Positions 7,450-14,603 of a stretch of DNA of 49,495 nt are shown here, in pieces. Origin of the DNA: Ruminococcaceae bacterium UBA5413. GTDB taxonomy: Bacteria; Bacillota; Clostridia; Oscillospirales; Acutalibacteraceae. The position numbers and the translations under genes were made by a program. Numbering within the stretch: the first letter of the stretch is position 1; each line of letters starts with the position of its first letter. Where the stretch lies: assembly GCA_002409585.1 (NCBI GenBank), contig DHNP01000016.1:1-49495 (forward strand), read 5' to 3'. Below the pieces are notes generated by a model. That model was not told the DNA's origin. It saw nothing but the letters and a program-made list of their open reading frames with translations, and made no database searches.

Positions 7450-8685
7450 TCAGTCCATGCCGTTAAACGCCGGGTAGGCAGGCTCCCCGTGCTCGCCTAT
7501 GTCAAGCCCCACGTCTTCTTCTTTCCTGCCGACACGCAGCCCTCCGGTAATGAGTTTAGCCGCTCCGGCCGCTGCGAGCGTGCCGGCGACGGCAAACGCC
7601 GCCGCCACGCCTACGGCGGCGAGCTGCCTCAAAAAGAGTTCCGTACTGCCGAAAAGAAGCCCGTTCCACTTTGCCGACGGATTGATTGAAGTCTGGGTAA
7701 AAAGTCCCGTCGCTATGCCGCCCCATATACCGCCTACACCGTGGCAGCCGAAAACGTCGAGCGCATCATCGTAGCCGAACTTTTTCTTTACTACAGTTAT
7801 GAAGAAATAGGATATCGGGCTTGCGAGCGCGCCGATTATTATCGCCGCCCATATGGGCACAAAGCCCGAGCCGGGCGTTATGGCCACAAGGCCTATAACC
7901 ATGCCGGTCGAAGCCCCTACGAGCGTCGGGCGGCCGTTTTTTGCCCTTTCAAGCAGCATCCACGAAAGCATGGCCGCCGCCGCGGACGTGTTAGTAGTCA
8001 TGCAGGCGTGTACGGCGAGCGCATTGGCCGCCCCCGCGCTGCCGCCGTTAAAGCCGAACCAGCCGAACCACAGCAAAGAGGCGCCTAAAAACACAAAAGG
8101 CACATTGTGCGGATTATACGATATTTTCCCGTAATGTTTGCGTTTGCCGAGAAGCAGCGCTAAAACGAGCGCGCTCACGCCCGAAGTTATATGCACGACG
8201 TTCCCTCCGGCAAAGTCTACAGAGCCTATCTTCATAAGTAAGCCGCCGCCCCACACCATGTGCGCCATAGGGTAGTAAACAAGAAGCGACCACACCGCCG
8301 TGAAGACAAAAAGCGCTGAAAACCTCATGCGTTCCACTATCGCGCCGACTATGAGCGACGGCGTTATGACAGCAAACATCATCTGGAAAAACGCAAAGGC
8401 AAGCGTATTTGGATACGGCAGCGAAGAATCCTTAAGCCCGTCGAAATTCATGCAGAACCAATTTAAATTGCCTATAACGCCGCCGTTGTCTCCGCTGAAA
8501 GACAGCGTAAAACCGACAAGCACCCACATAACGGCGCAGAGGCCGAGCGTAAACGCGCACGAAAGTATCGTGTTTACGGTATTTTTCCTCTTGGTCAGGC
8601 CGCAGTAAAAGAAAGCAAGGCCCGGAGTCATCAAAAACACAAGCGCGGAGCTTGTGAGCATCCAGGCAACATCTCCGTGATTCAT
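7450..8685 (-). CDS. amtB: Ammonium transporter AmtB
   Basis: AmtB is a trimeric inner-membrane channel for NH4+/NH3. The 411-residue protein has about 11 hydrophobic segments and begins outside the cell without a cleavable signal, as in Gram-positive Amt proteins. The twin pore histidines lie in GGNVVHITSG and VFGCHGVGGIWGG. The C-terminal tail that contacts P-II is present. It forms a two-gene operon with the P-II gene, under a promoter at 8851-8879 and a leader with a terminator/antiterminator choice. Confidence 0.97.
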   Translation of the reverse strand: MNHGDVAWMLTSSALVFLMTPGLAFFYCGLTKRKNTVNTILSCAFTLGLCAVMWVLVGFTLSFSGDNGGVIGNLNWFCMNFDGLKDSSLPYPNTLAFAFFQMMFAVITPSLIVGAIVERMRFSALFVFTAVWSLLVYYPMAHMVWGGGLLMKIGSVDFAGGNVVHITSGVSALVLALLLGKRKHYGKISYNPHNVPFVFLGASLLWFGWFGFNGGSAGAANALAVHACMTTNTSAAAAMLSWMLLERAKNGRPTLVGASTGMVIGLVAITPGSGFVPIWAAIIIGALASPISYFFITVVKKKFGYDDALDVFGCHGVGGIWGGIATGLFTQTSINPSAKWNGLLFGSTELFLRQLAAVGVAAAFAVAGTLAAAGAAKLITGGLRVGRKEEDVGLDIGEHGEPAYPAFNGMD

Positions 8686-8783
8686 TATTTTTTCCCCTCA
8701 GTCCGGCCGCAAACCACCGTGTACTTTGGCAAAGCCCGTGCCGAAGCGCTTTATTTTATTTGGTTATGTTCCCTTTTGCGCGC

Positions 8784-8843
8784 AAAAAAGCCGATAACCA
8801 TCTTTTTGTCAAAAGATAATTATCGGCCCCATCGCCAAATAAT
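8784..8843 (-). promoter_or_regulatory. Transcription attenuator in the amtB-glnK leader
   Basis: On the minus strand an intrinsic terminator is formed by GCCGATAA/TTATCGGC (8820-8827 and 8790-8797), with an inner stem ATCTTTT/AAAAGAT, and is followed by T6 (8784-8789). The upstream 5' arm can instead pair with bases right at the transcript start: ATTATTTGGC (8834-8843) with GCCGATAAT (8819-8827), with one bulged T and the 6-base loop GATGGG. The two folds exclude each other. Such leaders in Clostridia can be controlled by ANTAR antiterminators that bind hexaloop hairpins, but the second hairpin of that motif is not visible here. Confidence 0.65.
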
Positions 8844-8850
8844 ATAAGTT

Positions 8851-8879
8851 AATATATCACATATTTTTAATAAAATCAA
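8851..8879 (-). promoter_or_regulatory. Promoter of amtB-glnK
   Basis: TTGATT (8874-8879) and TATATT (8851-8856) are separated by 17 bases on the minus strand. The expected start near 8844 falls at the first base of the antiterminator arm. Confidence 0.75.
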
Positions 8880-8900
8880 GCCCTGCACCCCAAAAATAAT

Positions 8901-8940
8901 AAAAAGCGGTACGGCCTGCGTTTATAACCGCATACCGTAC
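8901..8940 (-). terminator. Terminator-like hairpin with no gene in front of it
   Basis: A stem GTACGG/CCGTAC (8909-8914 and 8935-8940) with an inner TGCG/CGCA stem is followed by T5 on the minus strand. No convincing minus-strand gene precedes it. It may shield the amtB promoter from readthrough or end an unseen short transcript. Confidence 0.45.
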
Positions 8941-9037
8941 GGGTGTGTTTTCCCTTGCCGCAAACTTTCGCTTTTACAGCCCGCGCGGCCGCATATTTAA
9001 GCCAAAAGGCACGCCCCGCCCGCGCGCCAAAGAGCGT

Positions 9038-9066
9038 TTGACAAAGTACTGAGCCGGTACTATACT
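9038..9066 (+). promoter_or_regulatory. Promoter of the MATE gene with a dyad inside the spacer
   Basis: TTGACA (9038-9043) and TATACT (9061-9066) are 17 bases apart. The spacer holds the dyad AGTAC-N7-GTACT (9045-9061), placed where a repressor or a MerR-like activator would bind. A perfect 14-bp palindrome, ACGCCTTAAGGCGT (9085-9098), lies in the untranslated leader. Confidence 0.7.
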
Positions 9067-9141
9067 GTTTTAAGTTCTCTAAAAACGCCTTAAGGCGTGC
9101 CAAATAATTGTGACTGGAAGTAACTGTTACGGATACGGAAA

Positions 9142-9168
9142 ATGAAAATAAAACTCACGGCAGCATAA
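9142..9168 (+). CDS. Possible 8-codon leader peptide coupled to the MATE gene
   Basis: ATG at 9142 opens an 8-codon frame (MKIKLTAA) whose TAA stop shares its last A with the ATG of the MATE gene (TAATG). The ribosome binding site for it is weak. The MATE gene itself has no clear site of its own, so re-initiation from this small frame is plausible. It may also be chance. Confidence 0.25.
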   Translation: MKIKLTAA

Positions 9169-10499
9169 TGTACAGCAGCCGTGCGCTTACAAAGCTTATA
9201 GGCCCGCTCATTGCCGAAAGGTTTTTAGCTGTAACAATAGGTATGGCTGACACCGTTATGGTTTCATCCGTAAACGAAGCCGCCATCTCCGGCGTGTCCA
9301 TAGTAGATGCCATAAACTACCTGCTCATACAGATATTCGCGGCGCTGGCTACAGGCGGTACCGTTGTGGTTTCACAGTACTTAGGCAGTAAAAAACGCGG
9401 GCAGGCCTGTGCAGCCGCCAAGCAGCTTTTTGTTGTGATGTTTGCCGTTTCAGTAGTTTTAACTGCGGTGTCGCTTTTGTTCTGCCGCCAAATACTGCAC
9501 CTCGTGTACGGCAATATAGACGCCGACGTTATGGCTAACGCCGAAACCTACTTCAGGCTGACGGCCATGTCATACCCGTTTTTAGCCTTATACAATGCCG
9601 GGGCCGCACTGTTCCGTTCAATGAACAACAGTAAAATTCCAATGTTTACGGCGCTTATAATGAATATAATAAATATCGGCGGCAACTCAATCCTCATTTA
9701 TATCTATAATATGAGTGTTGCCGGAGCCGGCACAGCTTCATTTGCCTCGAGTGTTTTTGCCGCGTTTTTCATAACCTATCTCATAACCCGCAAAAAGTAC
9801 GAAGTCCATGTTAAAAAGCTCTTCAAACCTGAATTTAATTTCCCCATGATAAAGCGGATACTGCGGATTGGCATTCCCAACGGTGTTGAAAACGGCATGT
9901 TCCAAATCGGCAAGTTAATGGTTCAGGGGCTTATAACGCTGTTCGGCACTTCGGCCATAGCCGCCAACGCCGTCTCAGGCAATATAACAAACGTAGTGAC
10001 AATACCCGGCATAGCCATACAGCTTGCGCTCGTTACGGTAGCCGGGCAGTGCATAGGCGCCGGTGAGTACGGGCAGGCAAAGTACTACACCAAAAAGCTC
10101 ATCAAAATATCGTACGCTTTAATTATAATACTCAGCGCGGCCATTTTTGCATTTGCCGGCCCTATAATATCCCTGTTCCCAACACTCAGCAAGTCAGCGG
10201 CAGAATGCTCAGTACATATACTCCGCTCATTTGCCGTATTTGCCTCGACTATATGGGTACCGTCCTTTGTAACTCCAAACACAATGCGCGCCGCCGGCGA
10301 CGTGAAGTTCACCATGGTAACTTCCGTCTTATCCATGTGGATATTCCGCATAGGTTTTTCTTACCTTATGGTAAAATATTTCTTTTCCTTAGGCATGATA
10401 ACCACATGGTACGCCATGTACCTCGACTGGCTTGTCAGGTCAATCATTTTTACAGTGCACTACAAAAGAAACAAATGGATGAACGCCCGCGTCATATAG
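9168..10499 (+). CDS. MATE-family multidrug exporter
   Basis: MATE proteins export drugs or metabolites in exchange for Na+ or H+. The 443-residue protein has about 12 hydrophobic segments in two similar halves and the familiar N-terminal stretches GPLIAERFLAVTIGMADTVM and GGTVVVSQYLG. Length is normal. The start at 9168 gives a slightly short N-terminus but retains helix 1. It stands alone under an operator-like promoter, which fits inducible resistance. Substrate cannot be told. Confidence 0.9.
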   Translation: MYSSRALTKLIGPLIAERFLAVTIGMADTVMVSSVNEAAISGVSIVDAINYLLIQIFAALATGGTVVVSQYLGSKKRGQACAAAKQLFVVMFAVSVVLTAVSLLFCRQILHLVYGNIDADVMANAETYFRLTAMSYPFLALYNAGAALFRSMNNSKIPMFTALIMNIINIGGNSILIYIYNMSVAGAGTASFASSVFAAFFITYLITRKKYEVHVKKLFKPEFNFPMIKRILRIGIPNGVENGMFQIGKLMVQGLITLFGTSAIAANAVSGNITNVVTIPGIAIQLALVTVAGQCIGAGEYGQAKYYTKKLIKISYALIIILSAAIFAFAGPIISLFPTLSKSAAECSVHILRSFAVFASTIWVPSFVTPNTMRAAGDVKFTMVTSVLSMWIFRIGFSYLMVKYFFSLGMITTWYAMYLDWLVRSIIFTVHYKRNKWMNARVI

Positions 10500-10568
10500 C
10501 ATGCCGCCCTTCTGCCTTGTATTACATTTTTAATAATGATAACATTAAATAAAGAATAAACATTTTCC

Positions 10569-10691
10569 ATGTCGGATAAAAAGCCCATGCTTTACAATCC
10601 CGCCCCGGCGGCAACGGTTGAAAACCGCAATGACGCCGCTCGGCAGGCAAAGGGCAGCGGGACGCAGAAAGCACACCCGTACTTAAAATAA
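10569..10691 (+). CDS. Candidate 40-residue small protein
   Basis: An ATG frame of 40 codons lies in the gap between the MATE gene and the convergent pbp gene. The product is basic and hydrophilic, with no membrane segment. The ribosome binding site is weak (AAGAATAAA). GC at third positions is high like the coding genes, while the 70 bases before it are AT-rich. This contrast is the only support. Confidence 0.25.
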   Translation: MSDKKPMLYNPAPAATVENRNDAARQAKGSGTQKAHPYLK

Positions 10692-10698
10692 ACCGTAC

Positions 10699-10730
10699 GC
10701 CGCCTCCGGCGCGCGGCTTTATTTTATTTT
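10699..10730. terminator. Hairpin terminator between convergent MATE and pbp genes
   Basis: Stem GCCGC/GCGGC (10699-10703 and 10713-10717) is followed on the plus strand by TTTATTTTATTTT. It sits immediately after the pbp stop codon on the other strand. Confidence 0.55.
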
Positions 10731-12089
10731 CGCCGCGGCTTTCATAACGGACGACGCCACTTTGCCCGCGGAGCGTATGCTGTAAGACTGCTCCTCGACG
10801 ACTACCGCAAACGCAAGCGGCGTGTCGGTGTTGAGCGAGTAGCCGACCATCCAGCAGTTGGGTTTTTTCCCTCCGCCGACTTCCGCCGTGCCCGTTTTAG
10901 CGCATACCTTTAAGCCTGGAAAAAGGCCGTCTCCGTACGCGTTTGTAACGTTGTAGCGCATGTACTGCTGCAGGCGCTCCGCCGTCTCCGCTTTTACAAG
11001 CCTGCTGCCCGCCTGTGCCGCGCCGCTCTTTAACGCCGTACCGTAAGGCGTTGTTATGTTTTTTATAATATACGGCATAACAGGCGTGCCGCCGTTGGCG
11101 ACAGCGCCCATAAGGACGAGCATATGGTAAGGGCTTGCGAGGTCTGTGTACTGGCCGACCCCCGACCAGCCAAGTTCGTTTTTCTCGGCGCCGGCCACGT
11201 TGTAAACACTCTTTGAGGCATTTATGCCGTCAAGGCTGAAGCTGCTGTTAAAGCCCATGGCGTTTGCCTCGGCAGTCATTTTTTCCGTCCCTAACTCCAT
11301 TGCCATTTCCGCAAAGGCCACGTTTGACGACTTTGCGAGAGCATCCTTAAAGTGCAGCCTGCCGTAAGCCTTTATGTCCGTTATCTTGTTGCCGTTGACG
11401 GTTATGCTTCCGCTGCAGTCCCATGTGCGGCTGTCGATATCCGAAAAGTTCTCTATGGCGGCTGCGGCGGTAACAACCTTGAAGATTGAGCCTGGCGTGT
11501 ACTGCGCCGACATGACTTTATTGAGGTAAGCGCCCTTGTACTTGCTGTTCGTGTTTATATCCGAAGGGACGTTTTCCGGGTCAAAGTCAGGCGTGCTCAC
11601 CATGCAAAGCATTTCGCCGGTTTTATAGTTATAGACGGCCACGGCGCCGTTTCGCGAACCGAGTTCTTTTTTAGCGAGCCTGCAGAGCGAGCTGTCAAGC
11701 GTAAGGGTTATGTCGTCGCCGCCCGCCTTGCCGTTTGGCGTTACAAGCCCCATAATGCCGTTGTAGCCCGAAAGCTCCGCGCGGTAATTATACTGTACTC
11801 CCGTGGAAATATATCCGGTTGTGTCCCCCACGGCATGGAGCATTGCGCGCCGCGTCGTTTCATCGCTGCTGTAAACCCGCTTGCCGTTTTTGCTTTCCGC
11901 AAGCACGGTGCCGTTCCTGTCAAGGACCTTCCCCTGTGATGAAACGCCGGTCGTTATATATTTGTTAAAAGGCTGCACGGCCCACATGCCGCCCTGCGTC
12001 GCGAAACCGTAAAGGAAAACCCCAAGCCCGAAAAGGAACGCGGCGCCAAGTATATAAAGGATAAGCGAACGCCTGCCGGTGGTTTTCAT
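10719..12089 (-). CDS. pbpA: Class B penicillin-binding protein (PbpA-like transpeptidase)
   Basis: A single-pass membrane protein whose outer domain cross-links peptidoglycan peptides. The 456-residue protein has an uncleaved N-terminal anchor (LILYILGAAFLFGLGVFLYG), a short dimerisation region beginning KVLDRNGTVLAES, and a transpeptidase domain with all three motifs: S201-I-F-K204, S254-S-N256 and K398-T-G. It is compact, closer to the PbpA type than to PBP2x or SpoVD, and has no PASTA domains. It overlaps the preceding SEDS gene by four bases. SEDS polymerases and class B PBPs work as pairs. Confidence 0.92.
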   Translation of the reverse strand: MKTTGRRSLILYILGAAFLFGLGVFLYGFATQGGMWAVQPFNKYITTGVSSQGKVLDRNGTVLAESKNGKRVYSSDETTRRAMLHAVGDTTGYISTGVQYNYRAELSGYNGIMGLVTPNGKAGGDDITLTLDSSLCRLAKKELGSRNGAVAVYNYKTGEMLCMVSTPDFDPENVPSDINTNSKYKGAYLNKVMSAQYTPGSIFKVVTAAAAIENFSDIDSRTWDCSGSITVNGNKITDIKAYGRLHFKDALAKSSNVAFAEMAMELGTEKMTAEANAMGFNSSFSLDGINASKSVYNVAGAEKNELGWSGVGQYTDLASPYHMLVLMGAVANGGTPVMPYIIKNITTPYGTALKSGAAQAGSRLVKAETAERLQQYMRYNVTNAYGDGLFPGLKVCAKTGTAEVGGGKKPNCWMVGYSLNTDTPLAFAVVVEEQSYSIRSAGKVASSVMKAAAKIK

Positions 12090-13765
12090 TTTCTTTTCCT
12101 CCTTGCCGCGTAAGTCCTTTCATCGCTTGCCTTGATAAAGGCGAGCAGCCCCCACACCGATACCATGCTCGAACCGCCGAGGCTTATAAACGGCAGGGTA
12201 ACGCCGGTCATGGGCAGGACGTCGGTCGCTCCGAAGACGTTGAGGCACGTCTGAAAAAGCATTATGCCTGCCGCCGCGCACGCTGAGATGGAGTAAAACG
12301 TCGAGCGGCTGCGCGTAACGTCAGAGCGTGCGTAAAACATGAGCATCGCTATCGACAAAACCACCACCACGGCAAGGACAAGCCCGAGTTCCTCGCATAT
12401 CATGCCGAAAACAAGGTCACTGCTGCCGGCAAATACGTTTTTTAAAAAGCCCTTTCCAAGCCCTGTGCCGAAAAGCCCTCCCGATGCCGCGTAGCTGAGC
12501 ACGCGCGTCTGCTGGTACCCCGCGCCGCCGGGGTCGTCCCACACGTGCCCCCACACGGCAAAGCGCTTCGCAACATAAGGTTTAAACTTGAGTATGAGGA
12601 AAGCCCCGAAAACGGCCACGGCGCATATAAGCGCTATGGTGCGTAAACTGCCGGAGCGCATGAAGGCTATAATGAGGAACGTCACAAAAAATACGCACGC
12701 CGTCCCGAAATCCTTCATAAGGAAAAGCGCGCCGAGGCAGATGGCCGAGAAAGCTATGAAACCCGTAAGGTTTTTAGCCGTCTGGAGCCTGTCCAGCGTA
12801 GACGCGCCGACAAATACAAAGGCTATCTTTATAAATTCCGACGGCTGTACGCTTACACTTCCTAAATATATCCAGTTTTTAGAGCCGTTGTGCTCTTTTC
12901 CGAGCACAAGGTTCGCGGCAAACAGCAGCACCGCGAGCGCGCCTATCACTATACGCCAGCGCATAACGCGGCCGAGGTCGCCCAAAAACCATATCATAAC
13001 GCAAAAAAGTATAACGCCGAGCAGCATGGCCGCAAGCTGCGTGTACGAGTTCTTAACACCCGTCCCCGCTATGAGCATGACGCCTATCCCGCAAAGCAGG
13101 AAAGCCACCGTCTCAAGCTCGAAACTGACGCGGCCGAGGAGCTTAACCGAGTAGAAGTACATGCCCCACTCCATGACAAAGACGGCGCAGAACGGGAGCA
13201 AAGGCTCCAGGCTGGCCTTTTCGCCTGCAAGGCAGAGCTGCACGCAGAACATCAGCTGTACTGCCGACGCCGAAAAAAGCAGCGCCGCCGGGCTTGACGC
13301 CTGCCTGCGGTAGGGCTTTTTCAGTTTAAGCCCCTTTACGTCGGCAGTCCTGCTGAGTGACAGCGACGTTGAACCCATGGTTATAACGTCGCCGGGCATG
13401 ACCGGGGTAGCCGACTTTATCTTCCTGCCGTTTACAAAAGTGCCCGACTTTGAGCCTGTATCCGTCACTATCCAGCCGCTCTCCCTGCGCATAAGCACCG
13501 CGTGGTCGCGGCTAACGGTCGAGTCGCGCAGGACTATGTCGCAGCTTCTGCTGCGCCCTATGGAATTTTCCCAGTACAGCACGGGGATTATCCCGTGGGT
13601 CACGGTGTTTTTCAAAACTATGACGGGGTCCTCTTTCCTTCTGCCGAGTTTAAGCGAAGAAAAGCAACCGCACATGGTGACGGCTGTTATGACGGGTACA
13701 AGTACCCTTAAAAAATACAGCAAGGCGGGAACCGCTTTGCCGAGTCCAATCGTTAAAAAATCCAA
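12086..13765 (-). CDS. FHA domain fused to RodA/FtsW-type SEDS glycosyltransferase
   Basis: SEDS proteins polymerise lipid II into glycan strands. The frame encodes an N-terminal hydrophobic helix, then a forkhead-associated (FHA) domain at about residues 68-138 with the phosphothreonine-binding pattern GRS, SRDH and GSKSGTFVNG. A C-terminal SEDS domain of about 10 membrane helices follows, with the family stretches GSVSVQPSEFIKIAF, MKDFGTA and PFISLGGSS. A frame open from TTG 13783 exists, but the TTG at 13765 has GGAAGGGA seven bases upstream and is preferred. The FHA half suggests recruitment by a Ser/Thr kinase, which is inference. Confidence 0.92.
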   Translation of the reverse strand: MDFLTIGLGKAVPALLYFLRVLVPVITAVTMCGCFSSLKLGRRKEDPVIVLKNTVTHGIIPVLYWENSIGRSRSCDIVLRDSTVSRDHAVLMRRESGWIVTDTGSKSGTFVNGRKIKSATPVMPGDVITMGSTSLSLSRTADVKGLKLKKPYRRQASSPAALLFSASAVQLMFCVQLCLAGEKASLEPLLPFCAVFVMEWGMYFYSVKLLGRVSFELETVAFLLCGIGVMLIAGTGVKNSYTQLAAMLLGVILFCVMIWFLGDLGRVMRWRIVIGALAVLLFAANLVLGKEHNGSKNWIYLGSVSVQPSEFIKIAFVFVGASTLDRLQTAKNLTGFIAFSAICLGALFLMKDFGTACVFFVTFLIIAFMRSGSLRTIALICAVAVFGAFLILKFKPYVAKRFAVWGHVWDDPGGAGYQQTRVLSYAASGGLFGTGLGKGFLKNVFAGSSDLVFGMICEELGLVLAVVVVLSIAMLMFYARSDVTRSRSTFYSISACAAAGIMLFQTCLNVFGATDVLPMTGVTLPFISLGGSSMVSVWGLLAFIKASDERTYAARRKRK

Positions 13766-13928
13766 CGGTACGTCCCTTCCCAATATCGTCGTTTAAAACT
13801 GCCTGCCATTATCATATTATATCAAGAATATTAAAAATTAAATAACACATGGGAATGATGGCGGCTTCATCATACCGCACAATAAACGTTAAATATGGCG
13901 AAACCGCGCGCGGCGGCAGGTTAACGGC

Positions 13929-13968
13929 AAAAAAAGCAGCAGCTAAACCCGCGTTCGGCTTAGCTGCC
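13929..13968 (-). terminator. Terminator of the orphan minus-strand transcript
   Basis: Stem GCAGCTAA/TTAGCTGC (13939-13946 and 13960-13967), followed on the minus strand by a short GC-containing stretch and T7 (13929-13935). The loop contains GCCGAACGC, a 9-base sequence that also occurs in the body of the same transcript (14042-14050). Confidence 0.75.
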
Positions 13969-14188
13969 ATTGTGAAAAGAGATGGAATTGAGACGGAAAG
14001 CTTAAAACTAAGAATGCTGACTTCAAAGGGTACCGCCCCCAGCGTTCGGCCACAGCCTTAAGCGCATGGAAAACATCGCTAAAAAGCCGATGCCGCAGGC
14101 CGGTCTATGTACCGCCTCGAAAAAGGTCGCTGGCATATTTCGAAAGCAGCACACACGCTCCCGATAATGCCGGTAAACTTCTCAGCAT
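13929..14188 (-). ncRNA. Candidate structured non-coding RNA, about 260 nt, family not recognised
   Basis: A consensus promoter (14193-14221) drives a minus-strand transcript that ends at a strong terminator at 13929-13968 with no convincing gene between. The 5' end pairs over long range with bases 155-175 of the RNA: ATGCTGA (14182-14188) with TCAGCAT (14014-14020), GAAG with CTTT (14178-14181 and 14025-14028), TACCG with CGGTA (14171-14175 and 14031-14035) and AGCGT with ACGCT (14155-14159 and 14041-14045). Inside are local hairpins, for example CATCG/CGATG. The closed body is about 175 nt, close to 6S RNA in size, but the interior looks branched rather than rod-like. It does not look like tmRNA, RNase P RNA or SRP RNA. 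A 27-codon frame starts at the first base and is probably chance. Confidence 0.5.
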
Positions 14189-14192
14189 ATAT

Positions 14193-14221
14193 ATTATAAC
14201 ACGCTATTTTCAGATTGTCAA
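14193..14221 (-). promoter_or_regulatory. Perfect consensus promoter for the orphan transcript
   Basis: TTGACA (14216-14221), 17 bases, TATAAT (14193-14198) on the minus strand. This is the exact sigma-70/sigma-A consensus, as often seen for abundant stable RNAs. Confidence 0.8.
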
Positions 14222-14308
14222 TATTTATAAATAATGCATATATATTATGCTTTTTTTGTATTATTAGCCGATAAAATAACGTTTATTATGCTAAAATGCA
14301 ATAAATTT

Positions 14309-14366
14309 CGATACGTTACGAAACATTATCGTATGCTTCATCGCCTCAAAGCCGCATAAGCATACG
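14309..14366 (-). other. Mutually exclusive hairpins downstream of the far promoter
   Basis: On the minus strand GCATACG (14330-14336) can pair with the earlier CGTATGC (14360-14366). Its ATACG part can instead pair with the later CGTAT (14311-14315), and a further CGATA/TATCG pairing overlaps. The arrangement looks like a switchable leader, but no terminator follows before the next promoter. Confidence 0.35.
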
Positions 14367-14378
14367 CTTACAGTACGA

Positions 14379-14407
14379 ATTCTACCATCAAATCCATTAT
14401 ATGTCAA
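14379..14407 (-). promoter_or_regulatory. Second upstream minus-strand promoter
   Basis: TTGACA (14402-14407), 17 bases, TAGAAT (14379-14384). The expected start is near 14372. It lies about 185 bases behind the consensus promoter and points the same way. No gene lies between them; the 14222-14378 stretch is AT-rich and holds only the hairpins. Confidence 0.6.
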
Positions 14408-14530
14408 TATTTAAGTAAAATAATTACATAAATAAGTAGAATTTTATATGATTTTCTCTGCGGCCATCTAAACGGCGGAAACAGCGCCTGATAAACAATA
14501 TATAATTTAAATTACGGTATGTTATAATTA

Positions 14531-14539
14531 TGCTATAAT
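14531..14539 (+). promoter_or_regulatory. Extended -10 promoter of the nitroreductase gene
   Basis: TGCTATAAT gives an extended -10 element about 65 bases before the start codon; the -35 region (TTACGG) is weak. A 14-bp palindrome CCGCCGCGCGGCGG (14557-14570) lies in the leader. Confidence 0.5.
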
Positions 14540-14603
14540 ATAGGCAATAAAACCGTCCGCCGCGCGGCGGCGGCAACATTAAAACTTAAGGAAGGTGCTC
14601 CAT

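Noticed and set aside
8876..9103. 75-residue minus-strand frame before amtB
   Set aside because: It runs through a terminator hairpin and the amtB promoter, is very basic and has no ribosome site.
14014..14050. T-box-like sequence (GGGTACCGCC on the plus strand)
   Set aside because: Lacks the full T-box core, specifier stem and a downstream aminoacyl-tRNA synthetase or amino acid gene; the pairing is better explained by the long-range helix of the minus-strand RNA.
13849..14061. 70-residue plus-strand frame in the ftsW-nitroreductase gap
   Set aside because: No ribosome binding site or plus-strand promoter, low-complexity start, and it runs opposite to a promoter-terminator pair that explains the region better.
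13929..14188. Assignment of the orphan RNA to tmRNA, RNase P RNA, SRP RNA or firmly to 6S RNA
   Set aside because: None of the signature sequences of the first three are present, and the inner fold looks branched, so even 6S is only a possibility based on length.
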